Assembly: GCF_033366695.1 (NCBI RefSeq)
Contig: NZ_JAOBTQ010000001.1
Location: 682,001 to 746,000, forward strand
Direction of reading: 5' to 3'
DNA length: 64,000 bases
Source of the DNA: Streptomyces sp. SCL15-4
Lineage (GTDB): Bacteria; Actinomycetota; Actinomycetes; Streptomycetales; Streptomycetaceae
This document shows, one piece after another, positions 17,394-25,138 of the stretch. The notes below the pieces were generated by a model, which had not been told where the DNA came from, ran no database searches, and saw only the letters and a list, made by a program, of their open reading frames with translations. A program made the translations under genes and the position numbers. Within the stretch, counting starts at the first letter, position 1; every line of letters starts with the position of its first letter.

Positions 17394-18608
17394 TCAGGGC
17401 GCCGCTTCGCGGGCGAGGACGTCCGTGAGCAGGGGGCCGCGGCCGGGCCGGGCGGCCGGAGTGAAGCGGAGGTCGGTTTCCGCAGTGGTGGGGGTGAAGT
17501 CGTAGGTCCAGGTGCGCCAGTCGTCGGTGGCGGTGACGGTGGCCCTGGGGTGTCCGTCGGCCTGGATGCCGAACGTCCTCGCCGGATCGGCGGGTTCGCC
17601 GCGTGAACCGCTCGCCGCGAGGGTGTCGGCGCGGGCGCGGAAGGTGACGCGGACCGGGCGGCCGGGGGTGGTCGCGAGCCGGGTGGAGATGCCGAGGAAG
17701 CCGGGAGTGCCGACCAGGCCCACCGCGTTCGAGCCGTTGTCGAGGCCGGCGAGACGCCCGGGACAGGCGTGCACTCCTCGGTTCGTCCAGCCCGGGAAAA
17801 AGGCGGGCGCATCGCCCGGGGCCTGCTGGGCCGCCTCGGAGAGCCAAGGGGTGCGAAGGTGCGGGTTGTGGTCGAGGATCGGGCCGCACTCGGGGGCGGG
17901 CAGCCGTGCGTGGAGGGCGTCCCGCCAGACGGCCGCCATGGTGGCGTAACCCTGATCGTTGGGGTGGACGAGGTCGGACAGGTCGTCGCCGCCCTGGGGC
18001 GAGGCGTGCAGAGCGGGGGCCATGTCGACGAAGAAGACCTTGCCGCGGCGCCCGAACTCCTCGGCTGTCTCGCGTACACGGCGGTTGTACGCGTCGATGT
18101 GCGCCTGCCACTCGGGCAGCCGCGAGGGGATGATCGAGGCGAGCAGGATGCCGGCGGAAGGGGCCAGGCGCAGCAGGGTCTCGAGGAAGGTGCGCAGGAA
18201 GCCGGGTGCGTCCGTGTGCTCGGGACCGTACATGTTGTTCGTGCCGATGTGGACGAGCAGCCAGTCCGGGCGGGCGGACGGCAGCCACCGCGGCAGCAGT
18301 CCGGTCAGCTCCTGGATGCTGATGCCCGGGACGGCGGCGTAGTGGGGATCACCCCGCGGTTGCCAGACGTTGACGTACGGGCCGACGAAGTCGATGTCGT
18401 GGCCCAGCCGGTGGAGGTGGTCCAGGAGTTCGTCACGGTATCCGGCCGCCCCGGTGCTGTTCATGCCGGCCGTGATCGAGTCCCCCAGCGGCATGACCCG
18501 CACCGGCCGCGCGGGGCTGTCCGCGACTCCTCCGCCGAGCGTCCCGCCCGCCGCCGCCCCGGTGAGGTTCCGTGCGGTGGTCCGCTGTGCCGTGGAGCCG
18601 GATCGCAT
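17394..18608 (-). CDS. SGNH/GDSL-type hydrolase with C-terminal beta domain
   Basis: 404 residues from the ATG at 18608, with GGGAG 5 nt upstream; a second ATG at 18623 is possible. The SGNH blocks are clear: VMPLGDSITAGMNS (block I nucleophile Ser), GISIQELTGL (block II Gly), VHIGTNNMYG (block III Asn) and DLVHPNDQGY (block V, Asp and His). From about residue 250 a beta-rich region (PAFFPGWTNRGVHACPGRLA onward) looks like a carbohydrate-binding-type domain. A signal peptide is not obvious, though the N-terminus is Ser/Thr/Arg-rich. Likely an esterase on acylated polysaccharides, matching the neighbouring mannanase-like gene. The substrate is inferred. Confidence 0.82.
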   Translation of the reverse strand: MRSGSTAQRTTARNLTGAAAGGTLGGGVADSPARPVRVMPLGDSITAGMNSTGAAGYRDELLDHLHRLGHDIDFVGPYVNVWQPRGDPHYAAVPGISIQELTGLLPRWLPSARPDWLLVHIGTNNMYGPEHTDAPGFLRTFLETLLRLAPSAGILLASIIPSRLPEWQAHIDAYNRRVRETAEEFGRRGKVFFVDMAPALHASPQGGDDLSDLVHPNDQGYATMAAVWRDALHARLPAPECGPILDHNPHLRTPWLSEAAQQAPGDAPAFFPGWTNRGVHACPGRLAGLDNGSNAVGLVGTPGFLGISTRLATTPGRPVRVTFRARADTLAASGSRGEPADPARTFGIQADGHPRATVTATDDWRTWTYDFTPTTAETDLRFTPAARPGRGPLLTDVLAREAAP

Positions 18609-18733
18609 GCCATCTCCCAACATGTGCCTGTGCCCTGTGGTCGCCGGTGGCGCCGGGCACCGGGAGATGCCCGTCCGTGGCACGTGTTCCCCGTCCGCCG
18701 CGGTGGTGCACACGGAAGACGGATATCCCGGCA

Positions 18734-18775
18734 CCGGGCGTCGGCCCCGTGAGGGTCCAGGGGGCCGACGCCCGG
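18734..18775 (-). terminator. Strong hairpin after the mannanase-like gene
   Basis: A perfect 15-bp stem (CCGGGCGTCGGCCCC at 18734-18748 with its complement at 18761-18775) with a 12-nt loop, 45 nt past the stop of the GH5 gene and just upstream of the SGNH gene. No U-tract follows, as is common for Streptomyces terminators. Confidence 0.6.
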
Positions 18776-18819
18776 GCGGAAGGCCGACGGACGGGTGCCC
18801 GCGTCAGGCGGCCGTCCCG

Positions 18820-20481
18820 TCAACCGGTCGCGCAGGAGGCCCCGTTCAAGGTGAACGCCGTCGGCGCGGTGTTGGTCGTCAGCCTGGTGCCGGTGAAGCC
18901 GAGCGTGACCGAGCCGTTGACGGGCACCGTCGAGGTGTACGACGCGGAAGCGACCGTCACCGAGGCGCCGTTCTGGGTCGGGGTGCCGCCCCACATGTTG
19001 CTGATGGTCTGGCCGTTCGGGAAGCCGAAGCCCAGCGTCCAGCCGCTGACGGCGGCCGTACCGGTGTTGCCGATGGTGATCTCGCCCTGGAAGCCGCCGG
19101 GCCATTCGTTGAGGACGCGGTAGCGCACGGAGCAGCCGGCGCCGGGAGTGCCGGTGCCCTTCTCGGTCTTGACGGTGACCGTCGCCGAGCGGGCGGAGCG
19201 GTTGCCGGCCCCGTCCTTGGCGTAGACCGCGAACGTGTACGTCGTGTCGGCGGTCAGGGACGACACGGTGGCCGTGGTGCCCGTGGTGGAGGCGGCCGTG
19301 GTCTCCGTGGTGCCGTTGACGCGGACCACGTCGTACCCGCTCACGCCAACGTTGTCAGTGGCCGCGGGCCAGGTCAGGGTGACCGAGGTGGGCGAGACGC
19401 CGGAGGCGGCCGGGGCGCCCGGTGCGGTCGGGGCCTGGGTGTCGGGGGCGGTGCCGCCGAAGACCGTGGCCTCGCGCGAGGTCGCGGCGATGCCGTTGGC
19501 GCCGTGGAAGATGCGCTGTCCCCAGGAGCTGAGCCGCGCCGGGTCGAAGTCGATCGCGAGGTCGAGGATCGGATCGGTGTTGCCGCTCCAGGACCACGCC
19601 AGGTAGCCGAGGTCGAGCTGCTCGGCGGTGGCCATCATGGTGTCCTCGTCGGGGTCGCCGTACTGGTCGGCCGGGCCGCCGAACTCGCCGATGACGATGG
19701 GGAGTTTCGCGGTGACGAAGGCGTTGAGGTAGTCGGTGATCTCCTGGGCGGTGTCGAAGACGCTGTACATGTGGATCGAGAACAGGAGGTTGCCGGTGGT
19801 GTCGGCATCGTAGACCGTGCGGGCGTTGGCCCGCATGACGCCCTGCCAGTCCTGGCCCCAGTTCGGCGCGTCCACCATGATCGTGTGCTGGAAGCCCGCC
19901 GCGCGCAGCTTCTTGATCGCGGCGATGGTGGGGTCGGTCCAGCCGGCCGGGTTCGTGTTGCCCCACGGCTCGTTGCCGATGTTGATGACGACGTAGTCCT
20001 CTTGGCCGGCCAGGACGTCCTTGAGGCTGATCCAGTAGTCGGCGGCGTGGTCGAGCGTGCCGGCGGCGGAGTCCTCGCCGTAGCCGGTGGTGTCGTGCAC
20101 CTCCAGCACGCAGATCAGGCGGTTGGCCTTGCAGCTCTGGATGATGACGGCGACGTCCTGTGCGCTGCTGCGGGACCAGCGGTAGCCGTCGGAGAGGACG
20201 ACGCGCACGGTGTTGGCGCCGAGCGCCTTGACGTCGGCCAGCGACTGGGTCTCGCCCGGGTACCAGGTGTGGGCGTGGTTGACGCCGCGCATCACGAAAT
20301 CGTTGCCGTTGCCTTCGAGCAGGCGGCCGTTACCGATGTGCAGTCCGGTCGCGGCGGCGGCCGGCCGGGAATCGGCGCGGGCGGGTGACGGGGCGAGGGC
20401 GAGGAGGCCCAGCAGAGTGACGACGGCGGCCAGGAGCACGGCGACCGGGTTCCTCGGTGTCGTACTTCTCGTTGTTCGCAC
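18820..20481 (-). CDS. Secreted GH5 endo-beta-mannanase-like enzyme with Fn3 and CBM2 domains
   Basis: 553 residues from the GTG at 20481 (GGAG 5 nt upstream). Domain order: signal peptide (basic start, then VAVLLAAVVTLLGLLALAPS and an ARA cleavage region); a GH5 catalytic domain closely following Streptomyces ManA-type mannanases (GLHIGNGRLLEGNGNDFVMR, GANTVRVVLSDGYRWS, LEVHDTTGYGED), with the acid/base Glu in NIGNEPWG near residue 170 and the nucleophile Glu in IGEFGG near residue 266; a fibronectin III domain (~355-445); and a C-terminal CBM2 cellulose-binding module from GCSVRYRVLNEWPGGFQGEI. GH5 has mixed specificities, so cellulase activity is possible. A perfect CebR-type box lies 43 nt upstream. 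Confidence 0.88.
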   Translation of the reverse strand: MRTTRSTTPRNPVAVLLAAVVTLLGLLALAPSPARADSRPAAAATGLHIGNGRLLEGNGNDFVMRGVNHAHTWYPGETQSLADVKALGANTVRVVLSDGYRWSRSSAQDVAVIIQSCKANRLICVLEVHDTTGYGEDSAAGTLDHAADYWISLKDVLAGQEDYVVINIGNEPWGNTNPAGWTDPTIAAIKKLRAAGFQHTIMVDAPNWGQDWQGVMRANARTVYDADTTGNLLFSIHMYSVFDTAQEITDYLNAFVTAKLPIVIGEFGGPADQYGDPDEDTMMATAEQLDLGYLAWSWSGNTDPILDLAIDFDPARLSSWGQRIFHGANGIAATSREATVFGGTAPDTQAPTAPGAPAASGVSPTSVTLTWPAATDNVGVSGYDVVRVNGTTETTAASTTGTTATVSSLTADTTYTFAVYAKDGAGNRSARSATVTVKTEKGTGTPGAGCSVRYRVLNEWPGGFQGEITIGNTGTAAVSGWTLGFGFPNGQTISNMWGGTPTQNGASVTVASASYTSTVPVNGSVTLGFTGTRLTTNTAPTAFTLNGASCATG

Positions 20482-20523
20482 TGCGACTCCATGGGTGGGG
20501 TGGAGAAGTCGGCCGAAAACATG

Positions 20524-20537
20524 TGGGAGCGCTCCCA
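20524..20537. promoter_or_regulatory. CebR-type operator
   Basis: TGGGAGCGCTCCCA, a perfect 14-bp palindrome identical to the cellobiose-responsive CebR box known from Streptomyces cellulase and cebEFG promoters, 43 nt upstream of the GH5 start. Implies repression lifted by cellobiose or cellotriose. Confidence 0.85.
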
Positions 20538-21320
20538 TAGAGCCAGCTATGCCAGGTGCACGTCAAGAGATCGGCCGGGAAAGGTCGCCGCCCGCCCGTG
20601 GCGCCGGCTCGGCCGGGACAGAAGGGGAGCCTCGGCCGCTGCCCGCCGGTTCACGGCCGGGGAGGTCCGGGCGCCGAACGGTGCAGGACGGCGAGGACAC
20701 GACAGCATCAGTCCGGACATGCGGGATATACACGATGAAGTACGTTTCCCCCGAGATGGCCCTTGTCCCGGTCCCGCGGACGGCATTCGACCTCGACAGG
20801 GGCTTGGTAGTGGAAGCGCCGGCGCGTCGCCGCCGGAGTGCGCCACCTCCTCACCGCCGCCGCGTCGTGGCCGGGCCGGGACGCCGGAGCCGGAAAGGCG
20901 GCCTCGTGAAACGCTGGAAGCCCGTCCTTCCCGCCACCGCGCCCGCCCTGCCGGCGGCCGTCCGCGCGGCTGCCGCGCGGACCGGCGCCCCGGCGTCCGC
21001 TCCGGCCGCCCCGCGCCCGCCGATCCCGCGGCGCACGGTGGCCGGGCCCGGTTCCGCGGAGGCGATCCAGCGGGTTCCCGTGGGGAGCGAGGCGGCCCGC
21101 ACCGCCGAAGTGATGGGCGCGTACCGCCCCAAGACGGCCTATTGCTCCCTGCGCGCGCCCGCCGAGGCGGGACCGGAAGCCTGCGCGGGACCCTGATCCC
21201 AGTGCGGAACGCCGCTTCTTCGCAGGTCAGTTACAACCTTTGGGCACGGCCGGCCGTCCAACCGGAGTCCGGTGCCGATCACCGCGCCGGGCTTGTGTTC
21301 TCACCGATATGGGAGATGCC
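20538..21320. other. ~780-nt stretch with no secure gene
   Basis: Between the CebR box and the secreted-protein gene at 21321. The only candidate is the short frame at 20906-21196 listed separately; other open frames are Arg/Pro/Gly-rich shadows. An AT-richer patch near 20700-20750 could hold a promoter. Nothing else is recognised. Confidence 0.5.
20906..21196 (+). CDS. Possible small secreted protein (uncertain)
   Basis: 96 residues from a GTG preceded by GGAAAGG at 9 nt. The start has a signal-peptide shape: two basic residues, then VLPATAPALPAAVRAAAA and an Ala-rich stretch, followed by a less biased tail (AEAIQRVPVGSEAARTAEVM and YRPKTAYCSL). The hydrophobic core is weak and interrupted by Pro and Arg, so export is doubtful. 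I know of no homologue. It could be the 5' remnant of a longer gene, or chance. An in-frame ATG at 20735 would add an Arg-rich leader. Confidence 0.25.
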   Translation: MKRWKPVLPATAPALPAAVRAAAARTGAPASAPAAPRPPIPRRTVAGPGSAEAIQRVPVGSEAARTAEVMGAYRPKTAYCSLRAPAEAGPEACAGP

Positions 21321-22640
21321 ATGAGTTCTTCCTCCGTCGGCCGGGTGCTGCGTCGCGGCGCGTGTGCCGGAGCCGTTGGGGCGTTGCTGGTCGCCGGTCT
21401 CGGGAGCGGGGTCGCCTTCGCCGACGAGGCGCAGAGCGATCAGCTGTGGATCCAGGCGCCGTCCGAGCAGCCGGTCACCGTCGGCGGGGACGACGGTACC
21501 GGGGAATACCGGTCGCTGGACCTCGGCCTGTACCACGACAACGCCAACTTCACCGTGACCGACGGCCGGTTGACCGTCGACGTCTCGGGGCTGGCCGGGG
21601 TCGCCGAGGTGGCCTGGCCCGACAACTGCGCGCCGGACGACGCCGGTACGGTCGCCGTGTGCGACACCGGTGAGGTGCCCACCGGTTACAGCGCCCAGGT
21701 CCGGCTGAAGGTGCGGGCCGCCGCCGGTGCCGCCGTGGGAGCGCGGGGCGCGATCGCGTACTCCGCCGAGGCCACCGGCGGGCCCGAGGGCAGGCTCGTC
21801 GCCCCGCAGGGCACGGAGACCCTCGTCAGCGTCGGCTCCGGGCCGAACCTGGGCCTCGGCGCTCCGCGGACCGTGCGCGACGTCGCGCCGGGCTCCACGC
21901 TCACCGTGCCGTTCTCCGTCACCAACACCGGTGACGAGGCCGCCCACGGCTTCACCGTGAAGCTGTGGGCGACGTACGGCCTCGATGTCCTCACCCGTTA
22001 TCCGCAGTGCACTTACACCGGGCCGGACGACAACGTCGAGTACACGCCCATGACGTACGTGACGTGCTCCTTCGACACCGAGGTCGCGCCCGGCGCCACG
22101 GTGGGGCTGCCCGAGCCGCTGCGGCTCGCCGTCACCGGTCACGCGCTGTACGAGCGGTTCGACTACGAGGTGCAGCCCGGCGGCGGCGCGACCGACCTCG
22201 ACGGCTCGGACAACGGCCAGTCCTGGAGCATCGGCGCCCGCAACACCGCCGACTTCGCCGTGCACGGCACCCAGGTGAGCGGCGCGACCGGTGACACCGT
22301 CACCGCGGCCTTCCGCTTCACCAACCAGGGCCCGGCCTGGGTCGGCAACGTCAACTCCGGCGACCCGGTCGCCGTGCTCGACTTCTACCTCCCGGAGGGC
22401 ACCACCGCCACGTCCGTGCCGGACACCTGCGACGGCGCCGGCGGCCACTACGCCTGCACCCTGCCGATGTGGACCAAGCCCGACCTGGACGTCAGCTTCC
22501 CGTTCCGGCTGCGCATCGACCGGGTCGTCCCCGACGCCACGGGCCGTGTCGTCGCCCGGCCGGACTACGGCACGTCGTTCGCCTTCGACCCGGACACCGG
22601 GAACAACTCGGCCGAGGTGACGGTCAACCCGTCCGCCTGA
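21321..22640 (+). CDS. Secreted protein with repeated immunoglobulin-like (DUF11/CARDB-type) domains
   Basis: 439 residues from the ATG at 21321, preceded by GGGAGA. A clear signal peptide is present (RRGACAGAVGALLVAGLGSG, cleaved after AFA). The mature part consists of beta-rich modules: the second starts near GLGAPRTVRDVAPGSTLTVP and contains FSVTNTGDEAAHGFTVKL, the third contains AFRFTNQGPAW, both typical of CARDB/DUF11 domains found in actinobacterial surface proteins. No LPXTG motif or C-terminal transmembrane helix is present, so it is probably released. The role is unknown; no enzymatic motif is seen. A strong hairpin follows the stop. Confidence 0.75.
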   Translation: MSSSSVGRVLRRGACAGAVGALLVAGLGSGVAFADEAQSDQLWIQAPSEQPVTVGGDDGTGEYRSLDLGLYHDNANFTVTDGRLTVDVSGLAGVAEVAWPDNCAPDDAGTVAVCDTGEVPTGYSAQVRLKVRAAAGAAVGARGAIAYSAEATGGPEGRLVAPQGTETLVSVGSGPNLGLGAPRTVRDVAPGSTLTVPFSVTNTGDEAAHGFTVKLWATYGLDVLTRYPQCTYTGPDDNVEYTPMTYVTCSFDTEVAPGATVGLPEPLRLAVTGHALYERFDYEVQPGGGATDLDGSDNGQSWSIGARNTADFAVHGTQVSGATGDTVTAAFRFTNQGPAWVGNVNSGDPVAVLDFYLPEGTTATSVPDTCDGAGGHYACTLPMWTKPDLDVSFPFRLRIDRVVPDATGRVVARPDYGTSFAFDPDTGNNSAEVTVNPSA

Positions 22641-22642
22641 CC

Positions 22643-22684
22643 CGGGGAAGCGGGGCAGGCCACCGGCTTGCCCCGCCTTCCGGG
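22643..22684 (+). terminator. Strong hairpin after the secreted-protein gene
   Basis: Starts 2 nt after the stop. GGGGAAGCGGGGCA pairs, with one bulge, with TGCCCCGCCTTCC around a ~13-nt loop. It may also end transcription arriving from the minus strand. Confidence 0.65.
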
Positions 22685-22688
22685 AAAG

Positions 22689-23095
22689 TCACTCCGGGCA
22701 CTGTTTGGACCACTTGCCTTGGTGCCACTCGCAGCAGGCGTGGTGCGACGAACGCAGCACGTCGTCGTCCCGGTCGTGGAACTCCGTGACGATCCGGCCG
22801 TCCTCGACTCGTGACAACCCCGCTTGCCTGGTGAAGCCGATCTTCAGTATCTCGAGTTCGTGCCTCATGCAGCGCACCGCGTATCTGCGGGCGGCTTCGG
22901 GGTATCGGGCGAAGACCCTGTCGATTCCGGCGAAGAATTCGGGGTCGCAACTCGGGTCCGCAGGCAGGCTTCGTGTTCATGGTCACCCTCCATGCCGGCG
23001 AGGATGTCCGCCCCTGCGCTCAGCATGGCCCGGCGCACACCTGCTCGCATGTCGGGCAGGGCGAAGGTCTCCGGGGCGCAGCCGCCGCGGGGCCG
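22689..23095 (-). pseudogene. Hypothetical gene with apparent frameshift
   Basis: Two minus-strand frames look like parts of one protein. The 5' part includes PETFALPDMRAGVRRAMLSA then GADILAGMEGDHEHEACLR. A frame change near 22945-22950 leads into DPSCDPEFFAGIDRVFARYP, then EAARRYAVRCMRHELEILKI and a tail with CCEWHQGKWSKQCPE ending at 22689. The 3' part alone (from the GTG at 22877) would be 62 residues, but its upstream continuation also reads as protein and is blocked by a TGA. I do not recognise the family. The Cys-rich, His-containing tail (ACCEW and QCPE) might bind metal. It lies just downstream of the butyrolactone-receptor-like gene on the same strand. Confidence 0.45.
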
Positions 23096-23128
23096 CTCGC
23101 CGCGCCGCTCCCGCGTCCTGCCGCCGGG

Positions 23129-23809
23129 CTACGCCTCGGCGCGGGTGAGCACGGCCTCGTCGAGTGGCGGTTGCGTGGGCGGGGCGTCGGGCGCGGTGGC
23201 GGTGTGGACGCGGTCGAGCAGGGCCCCCGGGTCCGGGTGGGCCTGGAGGGCGTTGAGGAGCAGCCGCCACAGATCGCGCAGGTGCTGTTCGATGTGCTCG
23301 CGGCCGTCCAGGGCGTCGGAGACGGTGTGCAGACCGAAGAAGGCGCAGACCACGCTGTGCGCGGCCGGCACCGGTTCGACGCCGGCCGCCAGTTCGCCGT
23401 TCACGCGTGCCTCGATGAGGAGTTCGGTGACCACCTCGATCCATTCCACGAAGGGCGTGGGCAGCGGGGCCGCGATGGCCTTGCGCTCCATCCAGAGGCG
23501 GGATCCGGCCCGTACGACGACGTCGTCGCGGAAGGCACGGGCGACGGTGAAGCTCAGCGCCACCAGTTTCTCCAGGGCCGGGCGGGCGGAGGACCGATGG
23601 CGGTCGATCATGCGCGGCCAGGAGGCGAAATGCTCCTCGACCACGGCGAGCGCCAGTTTCTCCTTGCTGGCGTAATGGAAATAGATGGCGCCGCTGGTGC
23701 GCCCCGAAAGTGCGCTGATATCGCTGATACTGGTACCGGCGTAACCCCGTTCATCGAACAATTGTGCCGCGGTTTCCAGCAGAGCCCGCCGTGTCAGATT
23801 CGCTCGCAC
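23129..23809 (-). CDS. Gamma-butyrolactone receptor-like TetR regulator (ArpA/ScbR type)
   Basis: 226 residues from the GTG at 23809; longer in-frame starts would run into the divergent promoter. The HTH is ANLTRRALLETAAQLFDERG, then YAGTSISDISALSGRTSGAI and YFHYASKEKLALAVVEEHF, in the manner of ArpA/ScbR. The ligand-domain segment FRDDVVVRAGSRLWMERKAI resembles the conserved ScbR stretch with VVARAG. The divergent neighbour is an AfsA-type synthase gene, which is the usual arrangement for butyrolactone signalling. The HTH residues and gene context make an autoregulator receptor likely, but a pseudo-receptor that does not bind the ligand is possible. Confidence 0.82.
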   Translation of the reverse strand: MRANLTRRALLETAAQLFDERGYAGTSISDISALSGRTSGAIYFHYASKEKLALAVVEEHFASWPRMIDRHRSSARPALEKLVALSFTVARAFRDDVVVRAGSRLWMERKAIAAPLPTPFVEWIEVVTELLIEARVNGELAAGVEPVPAAHSVVCAFFGLHTVSDALDGREHIEQHLRDLWRLLLNALQAHPDPGALLDRVHTATAPDAPPTQPPLDEAVLTRAEA

Positions 23810-23826
23810 GCGTCGCAACCTTTTCC

Positions 23827-23842
23827 GAGGTTCTCGTACCTC
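23827..23842. promoter_or_regulatory. Inverted repeat upstream of the receptor gene (ARE candidate)
   Basis: GAGGT-TCTCGT-ACCTC, a perfect 5-6-5 repeat 17 nt upstream of the receptor GTG. A related sequence, AGGCAATGTAGTACCT, follows ~10 nt later in the same gap. Butyrolactone receptors usually bind such autoregulatory elements in the afsA / receptor intergenic region. Confidence 0.5.
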
Positions 23843-23929
23843 TCCTGCCGCTAGGCAATGTAGTACCTGACCCCGCCCGCGCTGTCGAGCCGGTGTGCGG
23901 AACGCGCCGGACTGCTGTCTGCTGGGGGA

Positions 23930-24898
23930 ATGGACGCTCGAATCCGTGGCACCGTCGAAGAGCCGCGGGCCCTGAGCTGGTCGCGCACGGTCCCCCGGGA
24001 ACTGGTCCACCGGGCGTCCGTGGCGGAGGTACTGCTCACCGACGTACTACGCGTCGACGAAACGCGTTTCGCGGCGGCCGCCTGCTGGTCGCGGTCGCAT
24101 CCGACCTTTCCGGTCGACGGTCACGCCGTACACCATCCGCTGATGGTGGTGGAGACATTACGGCAGCTGGGCATCTTCATCCCTTTGCGCTACTTCGGCG
24201 TGCCGGTGGACACCCGCATGCTCATCACCGACGTCTTCTTCACCACGGAGCCCGGAGCACAGCCGCGGGCCTCCCACGGCGCCACCCAGGTCACCTGCCG
24301 GGTGCGGGTCACCGGGCTGCGCACCGGTCCCGACGGTGCCACCGCCGGGCTGCGGCTGCACGCGGAGTACCTGGCCGGCGGCACGGTGTTCGCCAGGGCC
24401 GGCGGCGGCGCCCGGTTCCTCTCCGCCGAACGGTACGCCGCCCTGCGCGGGCCGCGCGCCGGCACCTGCCAGCCACCGGCCTCGGCGGGGCTGCTCCGGC
24501 CCGACCCGGCGCGGCTCGGCGTGCCGCACGCCCGGGACGTCGTCATCGGTTTCACCGAGCGGCACGGGCGGGCCGGCACCGCCGACGTCCTGGTGGACGC
24601 GGCCGACCCCTGGCACCCCTTCTTCTTCGACCACGCCACCGACCACGTCCCCGGCATGGTGCTCCTGGAGGCGGCGCGCCAGGCCGCCGCGCTGGCGAGC
24701 GGCGGAGCCCTGTCCCGGCCCACCGGTGCCCGGCTGACGGCGCTGCGTTTCACGGAGTTCTCCCCGTCCGCGCGGATCATCTGCGTACCGCACCACCGCA
24801 CCTGCGTCTTCCGGTTCGAACAGGGCGGAAAGGACGCACCGGACGGACGGCATCCGGCTCTCGGCGTTCTGCACTACCACTCACCCTTGCGAGCGTAA
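23930..24898 (+). CDS. AfsA/ScbA-family butyrolactone biosynthesis protein
   Basis: 322 residues. Both tandem AfsA hot-dog domains are visible. The first has VHRASVAEVLLTD, then FPVDGHAVHHPLMVVETLRQ and LGIFIPLRYFGVP. The second has VPHARDVVIGFTERHG, then HPFFFDHATDHVPGMVLLEA with the conserved D-H-x-x-D-H pattern. This enzyme condenses a beta-ketoacyl-ACP with dihydroxyacetone phosphate to begin gamma-butyrolactone synthesis. It diverges from the receptor gene and is followed by a HAD phosphatase, a combination seen in furan and butyrolactone clusters. The start is uncertain: GGGGGA is almost touching the ATG at 23930, so a nearby downstream GTG could be used. Confidence 0.87.
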   Translation: MDARIRGTVEEPRALSWSRTVPRELVHRASVAEVLLTDVLRVDETRFAAAACWSRSHPTFPVDGHAVHHPLMVVETLRQLGIFIPLRYFGVPVDTRMLITDVFFTTEPGAQPRASHGATQVTCRVRVTGLRTGPDGATAGLRLHAEYLAGGTVFARAGGGARFLSAERYAALRGPRAGTCQPPASAGLLRPDPARLGVPHARDVVIGFTERHGRAGTADVLVDAADPWHPFFFDHATDHVPGMVLLEAARQAAALASGGALSRPTGARLTALRFTEFSPSARIICVPHHRTCVFRFEQGGKDAPDGRHPALGVLHYHSPLRA

Positions 24899-24912
24899 CT
24901 TGACGTAACGGC

Positions 24913-24953
24913 TTGACTGCCATACGTGACCAAATCTAGCGTAACGATCGTTA
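24913..24953 (+). promoter_or_regulatory. Promoter with overlapping 12-bp palindrome upstream of the HAD gene
   Basis: TTGACT (24913-24918), an 18-nt spacer and TAGCGT (24937-24942) form a good Streptomyces housekeeping promoter. TAACGATCGTTA (24942-24953), a perfect palindrome, overlaps the expected transcription start. A repressor bound there would block the HAD gene. Confidence 0.55.
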
Positions 24954-25138
24954 TGTTCCCTGGTGGAGCTAGTCCGTACGGGCGTCAACGGCCGACCGTG
25001 CGGCTTACGGCCCCGCCCGGAACCCTGCGCCGCCCCCGCGCACACGGTGATCCGCCGGCGCCGCTCGCCTCCCTGCGGTGAGAGGACGTCACGCCCCGGT
25101 CCGCGGTCGCGCGGCCCATCCGAACGGAAAGCACACAG

